DNA from: Shewanella sp. Isolate13 | GTDB lineage: Bacteria; Pseudomonadota; Gammaproteobacteria; Enterobacterales; Shewanellaceae | DNA length: 64,000 nt | Direction: 5' to 3' | NCBI RefSeq assembly: GCF_022398325.1 | Contig: NZ_JAKEVD010000003.1 | Location: forward strand, 186,654 to 250,653 | In this document: positions 49,267-59,706 of the stretch, in pieces | Position numbering within the stretch: position 1 is the stretch's first letter | How the letters are laid out: each line of letters starts with the position of its first letter | Program-made: the position numbers and the translations under genes | The notes under the pieces: model-generated | Told to the model about the DNA's origin: nothing | Database searches by the model: none | Seen by the model: the letters and a program-made list of their open reading frames with translations, nothing else

Positions 49267-49761
49267 ATGCTAATTAAACGCATACTTTTAGCAACTTTGG
49301 CACTGAGCGTTCTGCTCAGTGCCGGTTGCGGCTTTAGACTCCAGGGTAGCTACTCTATTCCAGAGCAGCTACAAACCTTAAGTCTGACTAGCCAAGACGA
49401 GTACAGCGAACTCACACGCCTAGTACGTGAACGCCTACGCTTAAACAGCATTGCTGTCGTTCAGCCCGCTGATGACATTCCGGCCTTACGTATTATCAAT
49501 GATTCACTAGACCGTTCAACACTGTCTATCTACCCAACGGGTAATGTCGCCGAGTATGAGCTTATCTATCAGGTCAGTTTTTCTGTGCAACTGCCTGACA
49601 CCGAGTCTCAACGTTTCGATGTCGCTATCCACCGCGATTACCTCGATGATCCCCGCACCGCACTAGCAAAGAGCCGAGAAATGGAGTTGTTGCTAAAAGA
49701 GATGCGCATCCAAGCTGCCGACCGAATTATTCAAGCTTTGGCGGCGACTAAGGTCGATTAA
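49267..49761 (+). CDS. lptE: LPS-assembly lipoprotein LptE
   Basis: Outer membrane lipoprotein that plugs LptD and delivers lipopolysaccharide to the cell surface. The 164-residue product has a lipobox SAGC, then GFRLQGSYSIPEQLQTLSLTSQD, typical of LptE. It starts 33 bases after leuS and its stop overlaps the holA start (TAATG). Confidence 0.94.
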   Translation: MLIKRILLATLALSVLLSAGCGFRLQGSYSIPEQLQTLSLTSQDEYSELTRLVRERLRLNSIAVVQPADDIPALRIINDSLDRSTLSIYPTGNVAEYELIYQVSFSVQLPDTESQRFDVAIHRDYLDDPRTALAKSREMELLLKEMRIQAADRIIQALAATKVD

Positions 49762-50792
49762 TGCGGGTCTACCCAGATCAATTATCACGTCAGCTTTCTC
49801 CCTTGCCACAATGTTGCCTGATTTTTGGCGACGATCCTTGGTTATGTGAGCAAAGCAGAGCAGCACTACACAGCGAAGCTAAGCGCCAAGGTTTTGAGGA
49901 AAAGATCCAGCTGACCCAAGAAACCGGCTTTAGCTGGAATGAACTGTTTGAGCAGTGGCAAGCGATGAGCTTGTTTTCCAGCCGTCGTATTATCGAGTTA
50001 GCCCTACCACAGGCGAAACCCGGCACCGAAGGCAGCGCTATGTTGCAGTCACTGATGCAGATGGATAACCCTGATGTATTACTGATCTTGACAGGTCCTA
50101 AACTCGCGAGCGAGCAAACCAAGACAAAGTGGTTTAAGAGTCTCGATGCCAAAGGCATCTATGTGCCTTGCACCACTCCTGAGGGCGCACAGTTTCAGCG
50201 CTGGTTAGACGGCCGTATAAATCACTATGGATTATCGCTAGCGAGGGATCCCCGAGAGATGCTGTTTGCACTCTACGAAGGCAATCTACTCGCAGCAGAT
50301 CAAGCATTGCAACTACTGCAGCTGTTAAGCCCAACGGCGCCTATCGATTGTGATCAGTTAACTCAGTACTTTGAAGACCAATCACGCTTTAGTGTCTTTC
50401 AGCTCACCGACGCCATGCTCAATAATCAGCAAGATAAAGCGCAGCACATCCTGTCGCAGCTAAAAAGCGAAGGAGTAGCCATGCCGATTATCCTATGGTC
50501 GCTATTTAAAGAACTCGCAGTTCTGTTGCAACTGAAAACAGCGCAGAATAATCGCGAGCCGCTACAAGCACTTTGGAGTAAACTGCGTATTTGGGATAAG
50601 CGTAAACCTATCTACCAAAACGCCTTGAATAGGCTAGAGCTCCCCCACATTGAAACCTTACTTGCTAGCGCCTCAGCCATCGAGCTCAAGCTAAAGCAAC
50701 AAGGGCTTGAAGATTGGACCGGGCTTAGCCATATCAGCTTGCTGTTTGATGCCAAGGCCCACAATAAACTGGCCCATATAGTCTTAGATTAA
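49761..50792 (+). CDS. holA: DNA polymerase III delta subunit
   Basis: Clamp-loader subunit that opens the beta clamp. The 343-residue product has [30 protein letters not shown], then [25 protein letters not shown] and the C-terminal [28 protein letters not shown], as in HolA. It overlaps both neighbours by one base. Confidence 0.95.
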   Translation: MRVYPDQLSRQLSPLPQCCLIFGDDPWLCEQSRAALHSEAKRQGFEEKIQLTQETGFSWNELFEQWQAMSLFSSRRIIELALPQAKPGTEGSAMLQSLMQMDNPDVLLILTGPKLASEQTKTKWFKSLDAKGIYVPCTTPEGAQFQRWLDGRINHYGLSLARDPREMLFALYEGNLLAADQALQLLQLLSPTAPIDCDQLTQYFEDQSRFSVFQLTDAMLNNQQDKAQHILSQLKSEGVAMPIILWSLFKELAVLLQLKTAQNNREPLQALWSKLRIWDKRKPIYQNALNRLELPHIETLLASASAIELKLKQQGLEDWTGLSHISLLFDAKAHNKLAHIVLD

Positions 50793-51442
50793 TGAAGATA
50801 GGCATTTTAGGCGGCACATTCGACCCTATCCACTTTGGCCATATTCGTCCGGCCCAAGAGGTTAGACAGCAGCTTAACCTAGATGAGGTTTGGCTTATGC
50901 CAAACCACATCCCGCCACACAAGTCAGGCACTCATGTCTCCAGTGAAGATAGACTCGCCATGGCGCAGCTCATCTGCGATCAGCTCCCCCAATTTAGGCT
51001 CTGCGATATTGAAGCTAAGCGTGACACCCCATCCTATTCGGCATTGACCCTAACTCAATTAACCGAGATGTACCCAGAGCATGAGTTTTACTTCATCATG
51101 GGCATGGACTCCTTTTTAAGCTTCACTCGTTGGCATAAATGGCAGCGATTATTGGAGCTATGCCACCTAGTGGTCTGCAAACGCCCAGGATGGCAACTCG
51201 ATGCTAATGACCCGATGCAATCACTTTTAGATAAGCGTCAACATGACATAAACCAGTTAACACCAGTTAAATTTGGCAAGATCTTTATGGTCGATATCAC
51301 CCAGCAAGATATCTCTTCCACTGAAGTGCGCCAGCAACTCTCAACAGGAACCTTGCCTGAAGGCGCGCTTCCCACTGAAATTGAAGAGTATATTATCAGC
51401 CACCACCTCTACCAAAACCCAACTGCAGACAATTCAAACTAA
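50792..51442 (+). CDS. nadD: Nicotinate-nucleotide adenylyltransferase
   Basis: Makes NaAD from nicotinate mononucleotide and ATP in NAD synthesis. The 216-residue product begins [24 protein letters not shown], with the nucleotidyltransferase (H/T)xGH motif, and has [10 protein letters not shown] near the end. It is the last gene of the leuS operon; a promoter is predicted in the 98 bases before rsfS. Confidence 0.97.
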   Translation: MKIGILGGTFDPIHFGHIRPAQEVRQQLNLDEVWLMPNHIPPHKSGTHVSSEDRLAMAQLICDQLPQFRLCDIEAKRDTPSYSALTLTQLTEMYPEHEFYFIMGMDSFLSFTRWHKWQRLLELCHLVVCKRPGWQLDANDPMQSLLDKRQHDINQLTPVKFGKIFMVDITQQDISSTEVRQQLSTGTLPEGALPTEIEEYIISHHLYQNPTADNSN

Positions 51443-51478
51443 TACTAATTCAAACGCAGATATTTATGCCAATAGCTA

Positions 51479-51507
51479 TTAATCTAGATCTGAAATACTG
51501 CTATACT
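51479..51507 (+). promoter_or_regulatory. Possible promoter for rsfS and downstream genes
   Basis: TTAATC (51479-51484) and TATACT (51502-51507) have 17-base spacing, 34 bases before the rsfS start. The -35 is only partly consensus. Confidence 0.45.
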
Positions 51508-51540
51508 ATCGCGCTGTCTTAAAATTAATGGGGTACCAGC

Positions 51541-51870
51541 GTGGAAAGCGCAGAGTTAAAGCAATTTGTAATTGATAAGGTTGAAGACCTTAAAGCAAAA
51601 GATATCGTTGTAATGGACGTATCAGAGAAATCTAACATCGCCGACTTTATGGTTGTATGTACAGGTAACTCAAAAACACACGTTAAAGCAATCGCTGAAA
51701 ATCTAGTGGTTGAATCTAAGCGTGCCGGCATCACTATTTTAGGTGTCGAAGGCCGTGAAAGCAGTGAATGGGTTCTAGTGGACCTAGGCGATGTCATCAT
51801 GCACGTTATGCAAGATCAAACTCGCGATTTCTACCAGCTTGAAAAACTTTGGTCAGAAAAGCCTGAGTAA
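51541..51870 (+). CDS. rsfS: Ribosomal silencing factor RsfS
   Basis: Binds ribosomal protein uL14 and blocks subunit joining in stationary phase. The 109-residue product starts with GTG (51541) with GGGG upstream; [55 protein letters not shown] and [21 protein letters not shown] are typical. Its stop overlaps the rlmH start. Confidence 0.97.
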   Translation: MESAELKQFVIDKVEDLKAKDIVVMDVSEKSNIADFMVVCTGNSKTHVKAIAENLVVESKRAGITILGVEGRESSEWVLVDLGDVIMHVMQDQTRDFYQLEKLWSEKPE

Positions 51871-52340
51871 TGAAGATTCAGCTAGTCGCAGTTGGGACCC
51901 GCATGCCAGATTGGGTCGAAACAGGTTTTAAAGAATATCAGCGCCGCTTCCCTCGCGATATGGCGCTTGAATTAGTTGAAATCCCCGCTGGCAAACGCGG
52001 TAAAAATGCCGATATAGCTCGCATTCTCCAAAAAGAGGGCGAGTTAATGTTGGCGGCGATCCCGAAAGGGAATCATATCGTCAGCTTAGACTTACCCGGT
52101 AAAAACCTTACCACGCCACAGCTAGCAGAGCAGATGAACAAATGGCTACTCGACGGCCGCGATGTTAGCTTGCTGATCGGCGGTCCTGAAGGTTTATCAC
52201 CCGAGTGTAAACAGGCCGCAGCGCAGAGCTGGTGCCTATCAGCCTTAACCCTACCTCATCCATTGGTGCGTGTGATTGTTGCAGAAAGCCTTTATCGTGG
52301 CTGGAGCATTAACAATAATCATCCCTACCATAGAGAATAA
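51870..52340 (+). CDS. rlmH: 23S rRNA (pseudouridine(1915)-N3)-methyltransferase
   Basis: SPOUT-fold methyltransferase that acts on 70S ribosomes. The 156-residue product has [16 protein letters not shown] (SAM knot) and [32 protein letters not shown] at the C-terminus, all diagnostic. It is translationally coupled to rsfS. Confidence 0.98.
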   Translation: MKIQLVAVGTRMPDWVETGFKEYQRRFPRDMALELVEIPAGKRGKNADIARILQKEGELMLAAIPKGNHIVSLDLPGKNLTTPQLAEQMNKWLLDGRDVSLLIGGPEGLSPECKQAAAQSWCLSALTLPHPLVRVIVAESLYRGWSINNNHPYHRE

Positions 52341-52424
52341 TATCGAATCACTATTTGGTTAGACTGACCTTTACAGGACTAGCATATGTGCTTGGCGCCC
52401 CTTTTTAAGCAGGAGAGAATGTAA

Positions 52425-54281
52425 GTGTCCCCAAGAAAGCGCATAACCATGAACGACCACGCGGCCGAAGCTTCGCTGTTTAAGAGTCGCGCTCTGTTCA
52501 CTTTCTTCAGTGTCGTTATCCTCCTGAGCCTGTTGCTGGTTAATCTTTATAATCTGCAGATCACCTCTTTTAAAGACTACGAAACTCGCTCAAATGACAA
52601 CCGTATTCGCGTTGTTCCCGTAGCGCCTAGCCGCGGCCTGATCTACGACCGTCACGGGCAACTACTTGCCGAAAACCAACCTTTCTTCTCATTAGAGTTA
52701 GTGCCTGAAAAGGTAAAGAATGTCAGTGAAACCTTAGATGAACTGAGTGAAGTGATCGAGCTGTCCAGTGATGACAAACAAAATGTACTCGATGCACTTA
52801 AGTATCATCGCCGTTTTAAGCCATTGACGATAAAGAATAGACTCACCGAAGAGCAAGTTGCCGAGTTCAGCGTCAACCAGCACCGTTTTCCCGGGATCAC
52901 CGTTGAAGCCGGTCTAAAACGTCACTACCCCTATAATGGCTTAATGACCCATGCATTAGGTTATGTGGGTAAGATTAACAGCCGAGATCAGGACTCACTC
53001 GTTCGAAATAACCTTTGGGCAAACTATGCAGCCACCAAAGATATCGGTAAACAGGGTATTGAAAAGTTTTATGAGAGTTTACTGCTTGGAAAGCCAGGCC
53101 ACCTCGAAGAGGAGGTTAACAACCGCGGCCGTACTATTCGAACCCTCAAATCTGTTCCACCTGAGCCTGGGCAAGATATCTACCTAACCTTAGATCTAAA
53201 GCTACAGCAAAAAGCAATGGAGCTGCTCAACGGTCGACGCGGCTCGATTGTGGCTATCGACCCACGAGACGGTGGTATCTTAGCCCTTGTTTCTAGCCCG
53301 ACCTACGACCCGAACCAATTCGTCCACGGCATTAGTAGTAAAGCCTATAGCGAGCTATTAAACTCTAAATCTAAGCCACTGATTAACCGAGCAACTCAGG
53401 GACAATATGCGCCTGCCTCAACGGTTAAGCCACACTTAGCCTTATTGGGATTAGAGAATAAAACAGTTACCGCGAAGACGCGTATCTGGGACCCTGGCTT
53501 TTGGCAGATCCCGGGCGTTGAGCGTAAATATCGTGACTGGAAACGTTGGGGTCATGGCTGGGTAGATGTGAATAGTGCCATTATTAGCTCCTGTGACACC
53601 TACTTCTATGATCTCGCCTATAAGACTGGCGTTGACTCAATCGCTAACTTTATGGAGCCATTTGGCTTTGGTGAGCGTACCGGTGTCGATATCTTCGAAG
53701 AGTCTGCCGGTATTATGCCGTCTAAAGACTGGAAGCGCCTGCGCTACAATCAGCCTTGGTATATTGGCGACACCATCTCTGTCGGTATTGGTCAGGGGTA
53801 TTGGACCACGACACCATTGCAACTTGCCAATGCGACTGCGATATTAGCCAATAACGGCCGCCGATTTGTACCGCACTTTCTAAAGTCTATCCAAGATCAG
53901 ACAGCAAAAATTGATACGCCGCCCGATGAGCTCCCGCCTATCGTGCTAAAAGATCCGAAGAACTGGGACATCATCAATGAAGCGATGCGCGATACCGCCC
54001 ATAAATCCCGCTTCACCGATGCACGCTATACCGCAGCGATGAAAACCGGTACGGCACAGGTATTTAGTGTCGCTCAAGACGCCGAATACGATGCAGATAA
54101 TATTGATGAGCGTCTTCGTGATAACGCCTTAATTATTGCCTATGCCCCTTATGAGAACCCTAAAATTGTGCTTGCGGTGGTACTTGAGAACGCGGGCTGG
54201 GGTGGGGTTAACGCAGGCCCTGTAGCTCGCGCCTTGTTAGATGAGTATTTGTTACGAGATTCATGGGATAAAACTAAATGA
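52425..54281 (+). CDS. mrdA: Penicillin-binding protein 2 (elongasome transpeptidase)
   Basis: Peptidoglycan transpeptidase for rod-shape elongation, anchored by one N-terminal helix. The start is GTG 52425 with AGGAG 9 bases upstream. The 618-residue protein has the active-site STVK (Ser332-Lys335) in [16 protein letters not shown] at 389-391 in [10 protein letters not shown], and KTG at 540-542 in [10 protein letters not shown]. It pairs with the glycosyltransferase RodA encoded next; the two overlap (ATGA). Confidence 0.96.
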   Translation: MSPRKRITMNDHAAEASLFKSRALFTFFSVVILLSLLLVNLYNLQITSFKDYETRSNDNRIRVVPVAPSRGLIYDRHGQLLAENQPFFSLELVPEKVKNVSETLDELSEVIELSSDDKQNVLDALKYHRRFKPLTIKNRLTEEQVAEFSVNQHRFPGITVEAGLKRHYPYNGLMTHALGYVGKINSRDQDSLVRNNLWANYAATKDIGKQGIEKFYESLLLGKPGHLEEEVNNRGRTIRTLKSVPPEPGQDIYLTLDLKLQQKAMELLNGRRGSIVAIDPRDGGILALVSSPTYDPNQFVHGISSKAYSELLNSKSKPLINRATQGQYAPASTVKPHLALLGLENKTVTAKTRIWDPGFWQIPGVERKYRDWKRWGHGWVDVNSAIISSCDTYFYDLAYKTGVDSIANFMEPFGFGERTGVDIFEESAGIMPSKDWKRLRYNQPWYIGDTISVGIGQGYWTTTPLQLANATAILANNGRRFVPHFLKSIQDQTAKIDTPPDELPPIVLKDPKNWDIINEAMRDTAHKSRFTDARYTAAMKTGTAQVFSVAQDAEYDADNIDERLRDNALIIAYAPYENPKIVLAVVLENAGWGGVNAGPVARALLDEYLLRDSWDKTK

Positions 54282-55384
54282 GCGCACACAATCACCGTCC
54301 AAACATCTGGCAGCGCTTACATATAGACTTGCCATTATTACTCGGCCTCTTAGCCTTGATGGGCTTTGGGCTGGTTGTGATCTATTCTGCCGGTGGAGAA
54401 GATCTCGCCCTAATGGATCGCCAACTATTTCGAATGGGCTTGTCGCTGCTAGTGATGTTTACCGTAGCGCAGATAAACCCTGAAGTGCTCAGGCGTTGGG
54501 CCTTTCCCATCTACCTAGCCGGAATCGTCTTACTAATTGGCGTGCACTTTTTTGGGGAGATAAACAAAGGTGCCCAACGTTGGTTAAACCTTGGCTTTAT
54601 GGAGTTTCAACCATCAGAACTCATCAAGCTCGCCTTCCCTATTACTATGGCTTGGTACATCAGTAAGTTCCCTTTGCCTCCAAAGAAGCGTTACTTAGCG
54701 GGTGCAGGGATAATCTTGCTGGTCCCCACTCTACTTATCGCGAAACAGCCAGATCTTGGCACCTCGATTCTGGTTGCTGCCTCAGGCATTTTCGTACTGT
54801 TTTTATCTGGTATGAGCTGGAGAATCGTGGGTAGCTTTATTGGTAGTGTGCTTGCGATGCTGCCTGTTCTCTGGTTCTTTCTAATGCATGACTACCAGCG
54901 TACTCGTGTCTTAACCCTACTCGATCCAGAAAAAGATCCACTCGGCGCTGGCTACCATATTATTCAGTCTAAGATTGCCATCGGCTCAGGTGGCTTATGG
55001 GGTAAAGGTTGGTTACAAGGAACCCAGTCACAGCTAGAATTCTTACCCGAGCGTCATACCGACTTTATCTTTGCCGTGATCGGTGAGGAGTTTGGCCTTA
55101 TCGGTGCACTACTTCTGCTTGCTCTTTACATCTATGTCATCGGTCGTGGGCTAGTTATCGCCTCGCGGGCACAAACCAGCTTTGCTCGACTACTTGCAGG
55201 TAGTATAACCCTAACCTTCTTTGTCTATATTTTTGTCAATATCGGCATGGTTTCGGGTCTATTACCGGTTGTAGGTGTCCCCCTGCCATTAATCAGTTAT
55301 GGTGGTACCTCAATGCTGACATTGATGACCGGATTTGGCATCTTAATGAGTATTCATACCCATAGACGCTTTATCGATAGATAG
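54278..55384 (+). CDS. rodA: Rod-shape SEDS glycosyltransferase RodA
   Basis: Lipid II polymerase of the elongasome. The 368-residue membrane protein shows [19 protein letters not shown], the SEDS signature [22 protein letters not shown] with the conserved Glu-Leu-Lys region, the active Asp in [17 protein letters not shown], and [27 protein letters not shown]. Start codon overlaps the mrdA stop. A terminator-like hairpin follows, then mltB. Confidence 0.96.
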   Translation: MSAHNHRPNIWQRLHIDLPLLLGLLALMGFGLVVIYSAGGEDLALMDRQLFRMGLSLLVMFTVAQINPEVLRRWAFPIYLAGIVLLIGVHFFGEINKGAQRWLNLGFMEFQPSELIKLAFPITMAWYISKFPLPPKKRYLAGAGIILLVPTLLIAKQPDLGTSILVAASGIFVLFLSGMSWRIVGSFIGSVLAMLPVLWFFLMHDYQRTRVLTLLDPEKDPLGAGYHIIQSKIAIGSGGLWGKGWLQGTQSQLEFLPERHTDFIFAVIGEEFGLIGALLLLALYIYVIGRGLVIASRAQTSFARLLAGSITLTFFVYIFVNIGMVSGLLPVVGVPLPLISYGGTSMLTLMTGFGILMSIHTHRRFIDR

Positions 55385-55418
55385 TTTCTAATGTAAACAA
55401 TTAGACAATTAACCTCGA

Positions 55419-55457
55419 AAGCATTATGTCGACTTCGAACACTCATACATAATGCTT
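55419..55457 (+). terminator. Hairpin after rodA, possible terminator
   Basis: AAGCATTATGT and ACATAATGCTT pair over a 17-base loop, followed by TTTTC. The stem is AT-rich. It lies 34 bases after the rodA stop and may attenuate rather than end transcription. Confidence 0.55.
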
Positions 55458-55495
55458 TTCGACAACTTTCGATAACGTTCGACAATTTTTTCGAC
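55458..55495. repeat. Phased TTCGAC decamer repeats upstream of mltB
   Basis: Three adjacent decamers, TTCGACAACT, TTCGATAACG and TTCGACAATT, are followed after two bases by a fourth TTCGAC (55490-55495). Equal 10-base spacing puts them on the same face of the helix. They lie 20-57 bases before the mltB start. Confidence 0.65.
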
Positions 55496-55514
55496 TATTA
55501 AGGACGGCTTAACG

Positions 55515-56513
55515 ATGACGCTGTTTACACGTATTCTTGCACCTTTGGCACTTTCGCTCTTTTCATACTCTGCTGCCGCAACAACGACCGATGCCGATGT
55601 AGAAGCGCTCAAAACTGAATTTATTAAGGCACAAAGCGCAAAAGGATTTGATGCAGCAGAAACTGCAGACTTCATCAAAAATGCCAACTACAACCAAGCC
55701 GTTATCGATGCCATGACCAAACCTTGGGAAGCTAAGCCTTGGCATCAGTATTATCCTATTTTTCTCACAGAGAAGCGCCTAGAGGCTGGCCTCACATTTT
55801 GGAAAGAACACGCTAAAACCATCGAACGCGCATCGCAAGAGTTTAATGTTGACCCACAGATCATCGTGGCGATTATCGGTATCGAAACCTTTTATGGGGG
55901 GTATATGGGCAACTACCCTGTAAAAGATGCCCTGTATACATTGGGGTTTCATTACCCACCACGAGCCACTTTCTTTAGAAGTGAATTTGCAAATCTTCAG
56001 TCGCTCGTCAAAGAGGAGCACTTAGAGCTCAATAGCCTAAAAGGCTCCTACGCCGGTGCTATGGGGTTCGGTCAATTTATCCCATCAAGCTATCGCCATT
56101 ACGCAGTTGATTTTGATAATGACGGCAGCCGCGATCTGCTCAATAGCACCACAGATGCCATTGGCAGCGTGGCCAACTACTTTCATCAGCATGGTTGGCA
56201 GAAAAACCAACCTGTCACACTGCAATTAACCTTGAGTAAAGACTTACCTGATACAGTTAAAACTTGGTCTGGTGAGAAACTCCACTATAAGGTTGCCGAT
56301 ATCTTATCGCCCAATGTAGCGCTTACTCAGTCTATGGATCTTGATGTGTCACAGCCCGCTCTGGTAGTTAAGCTTGAGCAAGCCGACCATAATGAGTATT
56401 GGCTAGGCCTTAAAAACTTTTATGTTATCACCCGTTACAACCGCAGCCCTCTGTATGCCATGGCCGTGTACCAGTTTAGTCAGGAATTAAAGAAAGCCTA
56501 TGCCACGCAATAA
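55515..56513 (+). CDS. mltB: Lytic murein transglycosylase B family protein
   Basis: Cleaves peptidoglycan glycan strands to form 1,6-anhydro-muropeptides. The 332-residue product has the catalytic Glu in VAIIGIETFYGGYMGNYPVKDAL, then GSYAGAMGFGQFIPSSYRHYAVDFDNDGSRDL and YNRSPLYAMAVYQFSQEL. Unlike Escherichia MltB it has no lipobox Cys: the signal peptide MTLFTRILAPLALSLFSYSAAA is of the ordinary type, so the enzyme should be soluble in the periplasm. Its end overlaps rlpA by 14 bases. Confidence 0.93.
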   Translation: MTLFTRILAPLALSLFSYSAAATTTDADVEALKTEFIKAQSAKGFDAAETADFIKNANYNQAVIDAMTKPWEAKPWHQYYPIFLTEKRLEAGLTFWKEHAKTIERASQEFNVDPQIIVAIIGIETFYGGYMGNYPVKDALYTLGFHYPPRATFFRSEFANLQSLVKEEHLELNSLKGSYAGAMGFGQFIPSSYRHYAVDFDNDGSRDLLNSTTDAIGSVANYFHQHGWQKNQPVTLQLTLSKDLPDTVKTWSGEKLHYKVADILSPNVALTQSMDLDVSQPALVVKLEQADHNEYWLGLKNFYVITRYNRSPLYAMAVYQFSQELKKAYATQ

Positions 56514-57282
56514 TACTCTCGCCATCTTGCTTTTAACTGCCACCCTCGCCGCATGTTCTAGTGATGGGCGCTACGAGCTTGATGACGATAAAGCACCGAC
56601 TTCTGCCCCAGATGTCACTAAGGTTGAAGACGCTCACCCAAAATATGAGCCCTATAGCCGTGGCGGTAATAAGAAGCACTATACGGTTTTAGGCAAAACT
56701 TACCAGGTAATGGATACTGGCGAAGGTTATGCTGAAAAAGGCATCGCCTCTTGGTATGGCGCCAAGTTTCATGGCCACCTCACCTCTAACGGTGAAACCT
56801 ATGACATGTACTCCATGTCTGCCGCCCATAAGACTTTACCACTGCCTAGTTATGTGAAGGTGACGAATCTTAAGAATGATAAGACCGTCATAGTACGGGT
56901 AAACGATAGAGGGCCATTCCATGAGAACCGCATTATCGATCTATCCTACGCAGCCGCTCACCGCCTAGATATGCTTAAAACAGGTACCGCAAACGTGAGC
57001 TTGGAGGTGATCTATATTGCCGATCCTGAGTCTACAGCCCTTGCAGAGCTAAAAGGCACAGAGTTGCACTATATCCAAGTAGTCGCCTCATCGAATAAAG
57101 AGCGTTTAGACAGCCTAGCCAATAGCCTAGAGCAGAAATATCAGGTTAAAAGCCGTGTGCAGAGTGCAAATAACCTCTACAGGCTGCAACTCGGGCCTAT
57201 CGGGCAAGCGCAGCTAGCCAACAAGCTCACCGAGAAGTTAAAACAAGAAGGTTACCCTCAAAGTTACCTGCTGACAGAATGA
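56500..57282 (+). CDS. rlpA: Septal/rod lipoprotein RlpA
   Basis: Outer membrane lipoprotein; in Pseudomonas a lytic transglycosylase acting on denuded glycans at septa. The 260-residue product has a lipobox LAAC at Cys19, a double-psi beta-barrel domain with KGIASWYGAKFHGHLTSNGETYDMYSMSAAHKTLPLPSYVKVTNL and NDRGPFHENRIIDLSYAAA, and a C-terminal SPOR domain (LHYIQVVASSNKERL...). It overlaps mltB. Confidence 0.94.
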   Translation: MPRNNTLAILLLTATLAACSSDGRYELDDDKAPTSAPDVTKVEDAHPKYEPYSRGGNKKHYTVLGKTYQVMDTGEGYAEKGIASWYGAKFHGHLTSNGETYDMYSMSAAHKTLPLPSYVKVTNLKNDKTVIVRVNDRGPFHENRIIDLSYAAAHRLDMLKTGTANVSLEVIYIADPESTALAELKGTELHYIQVVASSNKERLDSLANSLEQKYQVKSRVQSANNLYRLQLGPIGQAQLANKLTEKLKQEGYPQSYLLTE

Positions 57283-57387
57283 ACCAAGATTAATGAACCA
57301 ACGCTGAATTCCCTTGTCCACTAATGTTATACTCATGGGAATTACACTTTCTTCATACCTCAACTTATTAAGACGTGCATTATTAAT

Positions 57388-58560
57388 ATGAATTTATTGA
57401 ACAAACCATTAAAAACATTTTTGTTCGCGACCTCTGTCGCCGCCTTATCAGCACACGCGGCCCCCGTCGTTACTCCAAATGCACCCACTGTTGCAGCGAA
57501 GGCCTATGTGCTGATGGACTACAACACCGGACAGATCATCGCTGAGGAAAACGCTTACGAAAGCCTAAACCCAGCCAGCTTGACTAAGATGATGACCAGC
57601 TACGTCATCGGTCATGAGATTAAAGTCGGCAATGTGTCACCCTCTGACGAAGTGACCATCAGTAAGAAAGCTTGGTCTAAGAACTTCCCAGATTCTTCAA
57701 AGATGTTTATTGAAGTGGGTAAAAAAGTCACTGTAGAAGATCTAAACAAGGGCATCATCATTCAATCGGGTAACGATGCTTGCGTGGCGATGGCTGAGCA
57801 CATTGCGGGCACCGAGGATGGTTTCGTAGATCTAATGAACTCTTGGGCTAAACAGCTAGGTATGCAGGATAGCTACTTTGAAAACAGCCACGGTTTAGAC
57901 TCCGACAACCACAAAAGTACCGCTTATGACATGGCGCTTCTAGGCGCAGCAATTATTCGCGATGTACCGGATGAGTACGCAGTATATAAAGAGAAATCAT
58001 TTACCTACAACGGTATCAAGCAGTACAACCGTAACGGTTTATTATGGGATAAGAGCTTAAGCGTTGACGGTATCAAAACCGGTCATACCTCAGGTGCTGG
58101 CTTTAACCTAGTCACTTCAGCAACTAAAGACGGCATGCGTCTTATTTCAGTTGTAATGGGCACAAAAAGTGAAGCTGCACGTAAGGCAGAAAGTAAGAAG
58201 CTACTTAACTACGGCTTCCGTTTCTTTGAAACCGTAACACCGTACAAGGCTGGCGACATTTTCGTAACTCAAAAAATCTGGTATGGTGATCGTGAAACGA
58301 TTGATTTGGGTGTTGTTACCGATACACCAATTACCATTAGCCGCGGTCAAGCTAAGAACCTACAAGCAAACTTTGAGTTAACCAAAGAACTTAATGCCCC
58401 AATCGCTAAAGGTGAAACTGTTGGTCGTATCTACTTCCAGTTAAACGGCAAAGATATCGCTCAGTTCCCACTTGTCACGCTACAAGAAGTGAACGAAGGC
58501 AGCTGGTTTAGCCAATTAATGGATTACTTTAAGCAGATGTTTGCAGGTTGGTTTAGCTAA
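57388..58560 (+). CDS. dacA: D-alanyl-D-alanine carboxypeptidase (PBP5/6 type)
   Basis: Trims the terminal D-Ala from muropeptide pentapeptides. The 390-residue product has a signal peptide (ending SAHAAPVV), SLTK at 64-67, SGN at 127-129, and KTG at 230-232. The C-terminal WFSQLMDYFKQMFAGWFS is an amphipathic helix that anchors it to the inner membrane. It is followed by a terminator. Confidence 0.96.
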   Translation: MNLLNKPLKTFLFATSVAALSAHAAPVVTPNAPTVAAKAYVLMDYNTGQIIAEENAYESLNPASLTKMMTSYVIGHEIKVGNVSPSDEVTISKKAWSKNFPDSSKMFIEVGKKVTVEDLNKGIIIQSGNDACVAMAEHIAGTEDGFVDLMNSWAKQLGMQDSYFENSHGLDSDNHKSTAYDMALLGAAIIRDVPDEYAVYKEKSFTYNGIKQYNRNGLLWDKSLSVDGIKTGHTSGAGFNLVTSATKDGMRLISVVMGTKSEAARKAESKKLLNYGFRFFETVTPYKAGDIFVTQKIWYGDRETIDLGVVTDTPITISRGQAKNLQANFELTKELNAPIAKGETVGRIYFQLNGKDIAQFPLVTLQEVNEGSWFSQLMDYFKQMFAGWFS

Positions 58561-58577
58561 ACCATACTCAGCACAGC

Positions 58578-58604
58578 AAGAAGCCACCTTAGGGTGGCTT
58601 CTTT
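58578..58604 (+). terminator. Terminator after dacA
   Basis: AAGAAGCCACC and GGTGGCTTCTT form a stem with a small loop and are followed by T-rich sequence, 17 bases after dacA. Confidence 0.85.
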
Positions 58605-58685
58605 CGTTTTATCCAAGCTAACTTCCCTTGAATTAGGTATAATTGCCACCATATTAGTGAATATTGAAATCTTTGAGAGCAAAAA

Positions 58686-58952
58686 ATGTTAGATACTAAA
58701 TTTGATGAGTTAATGGAATTTCCTGCATCTTTTCCATTTAAAATTGTTGGTGACGCAAGCGATACGCTGGCTGATCGCGTTGTTGCTGTGGCTCAAAGCC
58801 TAGCTCCAGGCGATTATGCACCAACCACAAAAGCGTCAAGCAAGGGTACCTACAACTCGGTGACGATTCGTGTAACGGTAACAAGCAAAGACCACATTGA
58901 GCAGCTTTACACTCAATTTGCGGCAATTGAAGGCGTTAAGCGCGTACTATAA
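58686..58952 (+). CDS. ybeD: DUF493 family protein YbeD
   Basis: Small ACT-like (ferredoxin-fold) protein of 88 residues that sits before lipB in many Gammaproteobacteria. [77 protein letters not shown] is the standard sequence. Its role is unknown; the constant link to lipB-lipA suggests a regulatory part in lipoate metabolism. TATAAT at 58638-58643 may be its -10. Confidence 0.93.
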   Translation: MLDTKFDELMEFPASFPFKIVGDASDTLADRVVAVAQSLAPGDYAPTTKASSKGTYNSVTIRVTVTSKDHIEQLYTQFAAIEGVKRVL

Positions 58953-58984
58953 ATATTAATCACTAATGATAAATGTGATCTGTA

Positions 58985-59012
58985 TTACATTTATCATTTT
59001 GAAGCGTATAAT
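58985..59012 (+). promoter_or_regulatory. Probable promoter for lipB-lipA
   Basis: TTACAT (58985-58990) and a perfect TATAAT (59007-59012) with 16-base spacing lie about 28 bases before lipB. Confidence 0.55.
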
Positions 59013-59046
59013 AGCCCGCACAAATATTTGAGGGGAGAGGTTGCCC

Positions 59047-59706
59047 TTGTACGACAACGCTTTGCATATTCGCCATCTAGGTAAGCAAGATTACGAATCA
59101 GTGTGGCACGCGATGCAGCACTACACAGATAATCGCGATGAGAACAGTCCAGACGAGATCTGGATTGTTGAACATACGCCTGTATTCACTCAAGGCCAAG
59201 CTGGTAAGAGTGAGCACATCCTAAATCCAGGTGATATTCCTGTTATTCAGGTTGATCGCGGTGGCCAAGTGACTTATCACGGCCCAGGTCAGCTTGTTGT
59301 TTACCCTCTTCTCGATATTAAGCGACTCAAGGTGGGTGTGCGTCAACTCGTCACCCATATTGAACAGAGCATCATCAACATGCTTAAGCACTATCAGATT
59401 GAGGCCTATGCCAAAGCTGATGCGCCTGGCGTCTACGTTGATGAACGTAAGATAGCCTCCCTCGGTCTTAGGATCCGTAAAGGATGCTCTTTCCACGGAC
59501 TGGCCCTCAATGTCGACATGGATATGTCACCCTTCCAGCGCATAAACCCCTGTGGTTATGCAGGCATGGAAATGATCCAATGCAAACAGCTCGGTGGACC
59601 ACAAACTGTTGAAGAAGCTGGTGCCCAACTGATTGAAACCCTCAGCCAAGAACTCGGTTTAGATAAGCTAGTTCACCACCAAGGATTACCAGAGTCATAT
59701 GAATAG
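59047..59706 (+). CDS. lipB: Octanoyl-[acyl-carrier protein]:protein N-octanoyltransferase
   Basis: Transfers octanoate from ACP to lipoyl domains. No ATG is available at the N-terminus: the frame has TTG at 59041 and 59047. The second gives [12 protein letters not shown] (219 residues), which aligns with the Escherichia start and stands 9 bases after GGGGAG, so I prefer it. Motifs: [35 protein letters not shown] and the catalytic Cys in NPCGYAGM. It overlaps lipA by 8 bases. Confidence 0.93.
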   Translation: MYDNALHIRHLGKQDYESVWHAMQHYTDNRDENSPDEIWIVEHTPVFTQGQAGKSEHILNPGDIPVIQVDRGGQVTYHGPGQLVVYPLLDIKRLKVGVRQLVTHIEQSIINMLKHYQIEAYAKADAPGVYVDERKIASLGLRIRKGCSFHGLALNVDMDMSPFQRINPCGYAGMEMIQCKQLGGPQTVEEAGAQLIETLSQELGLDKLVHHQGLPESYE

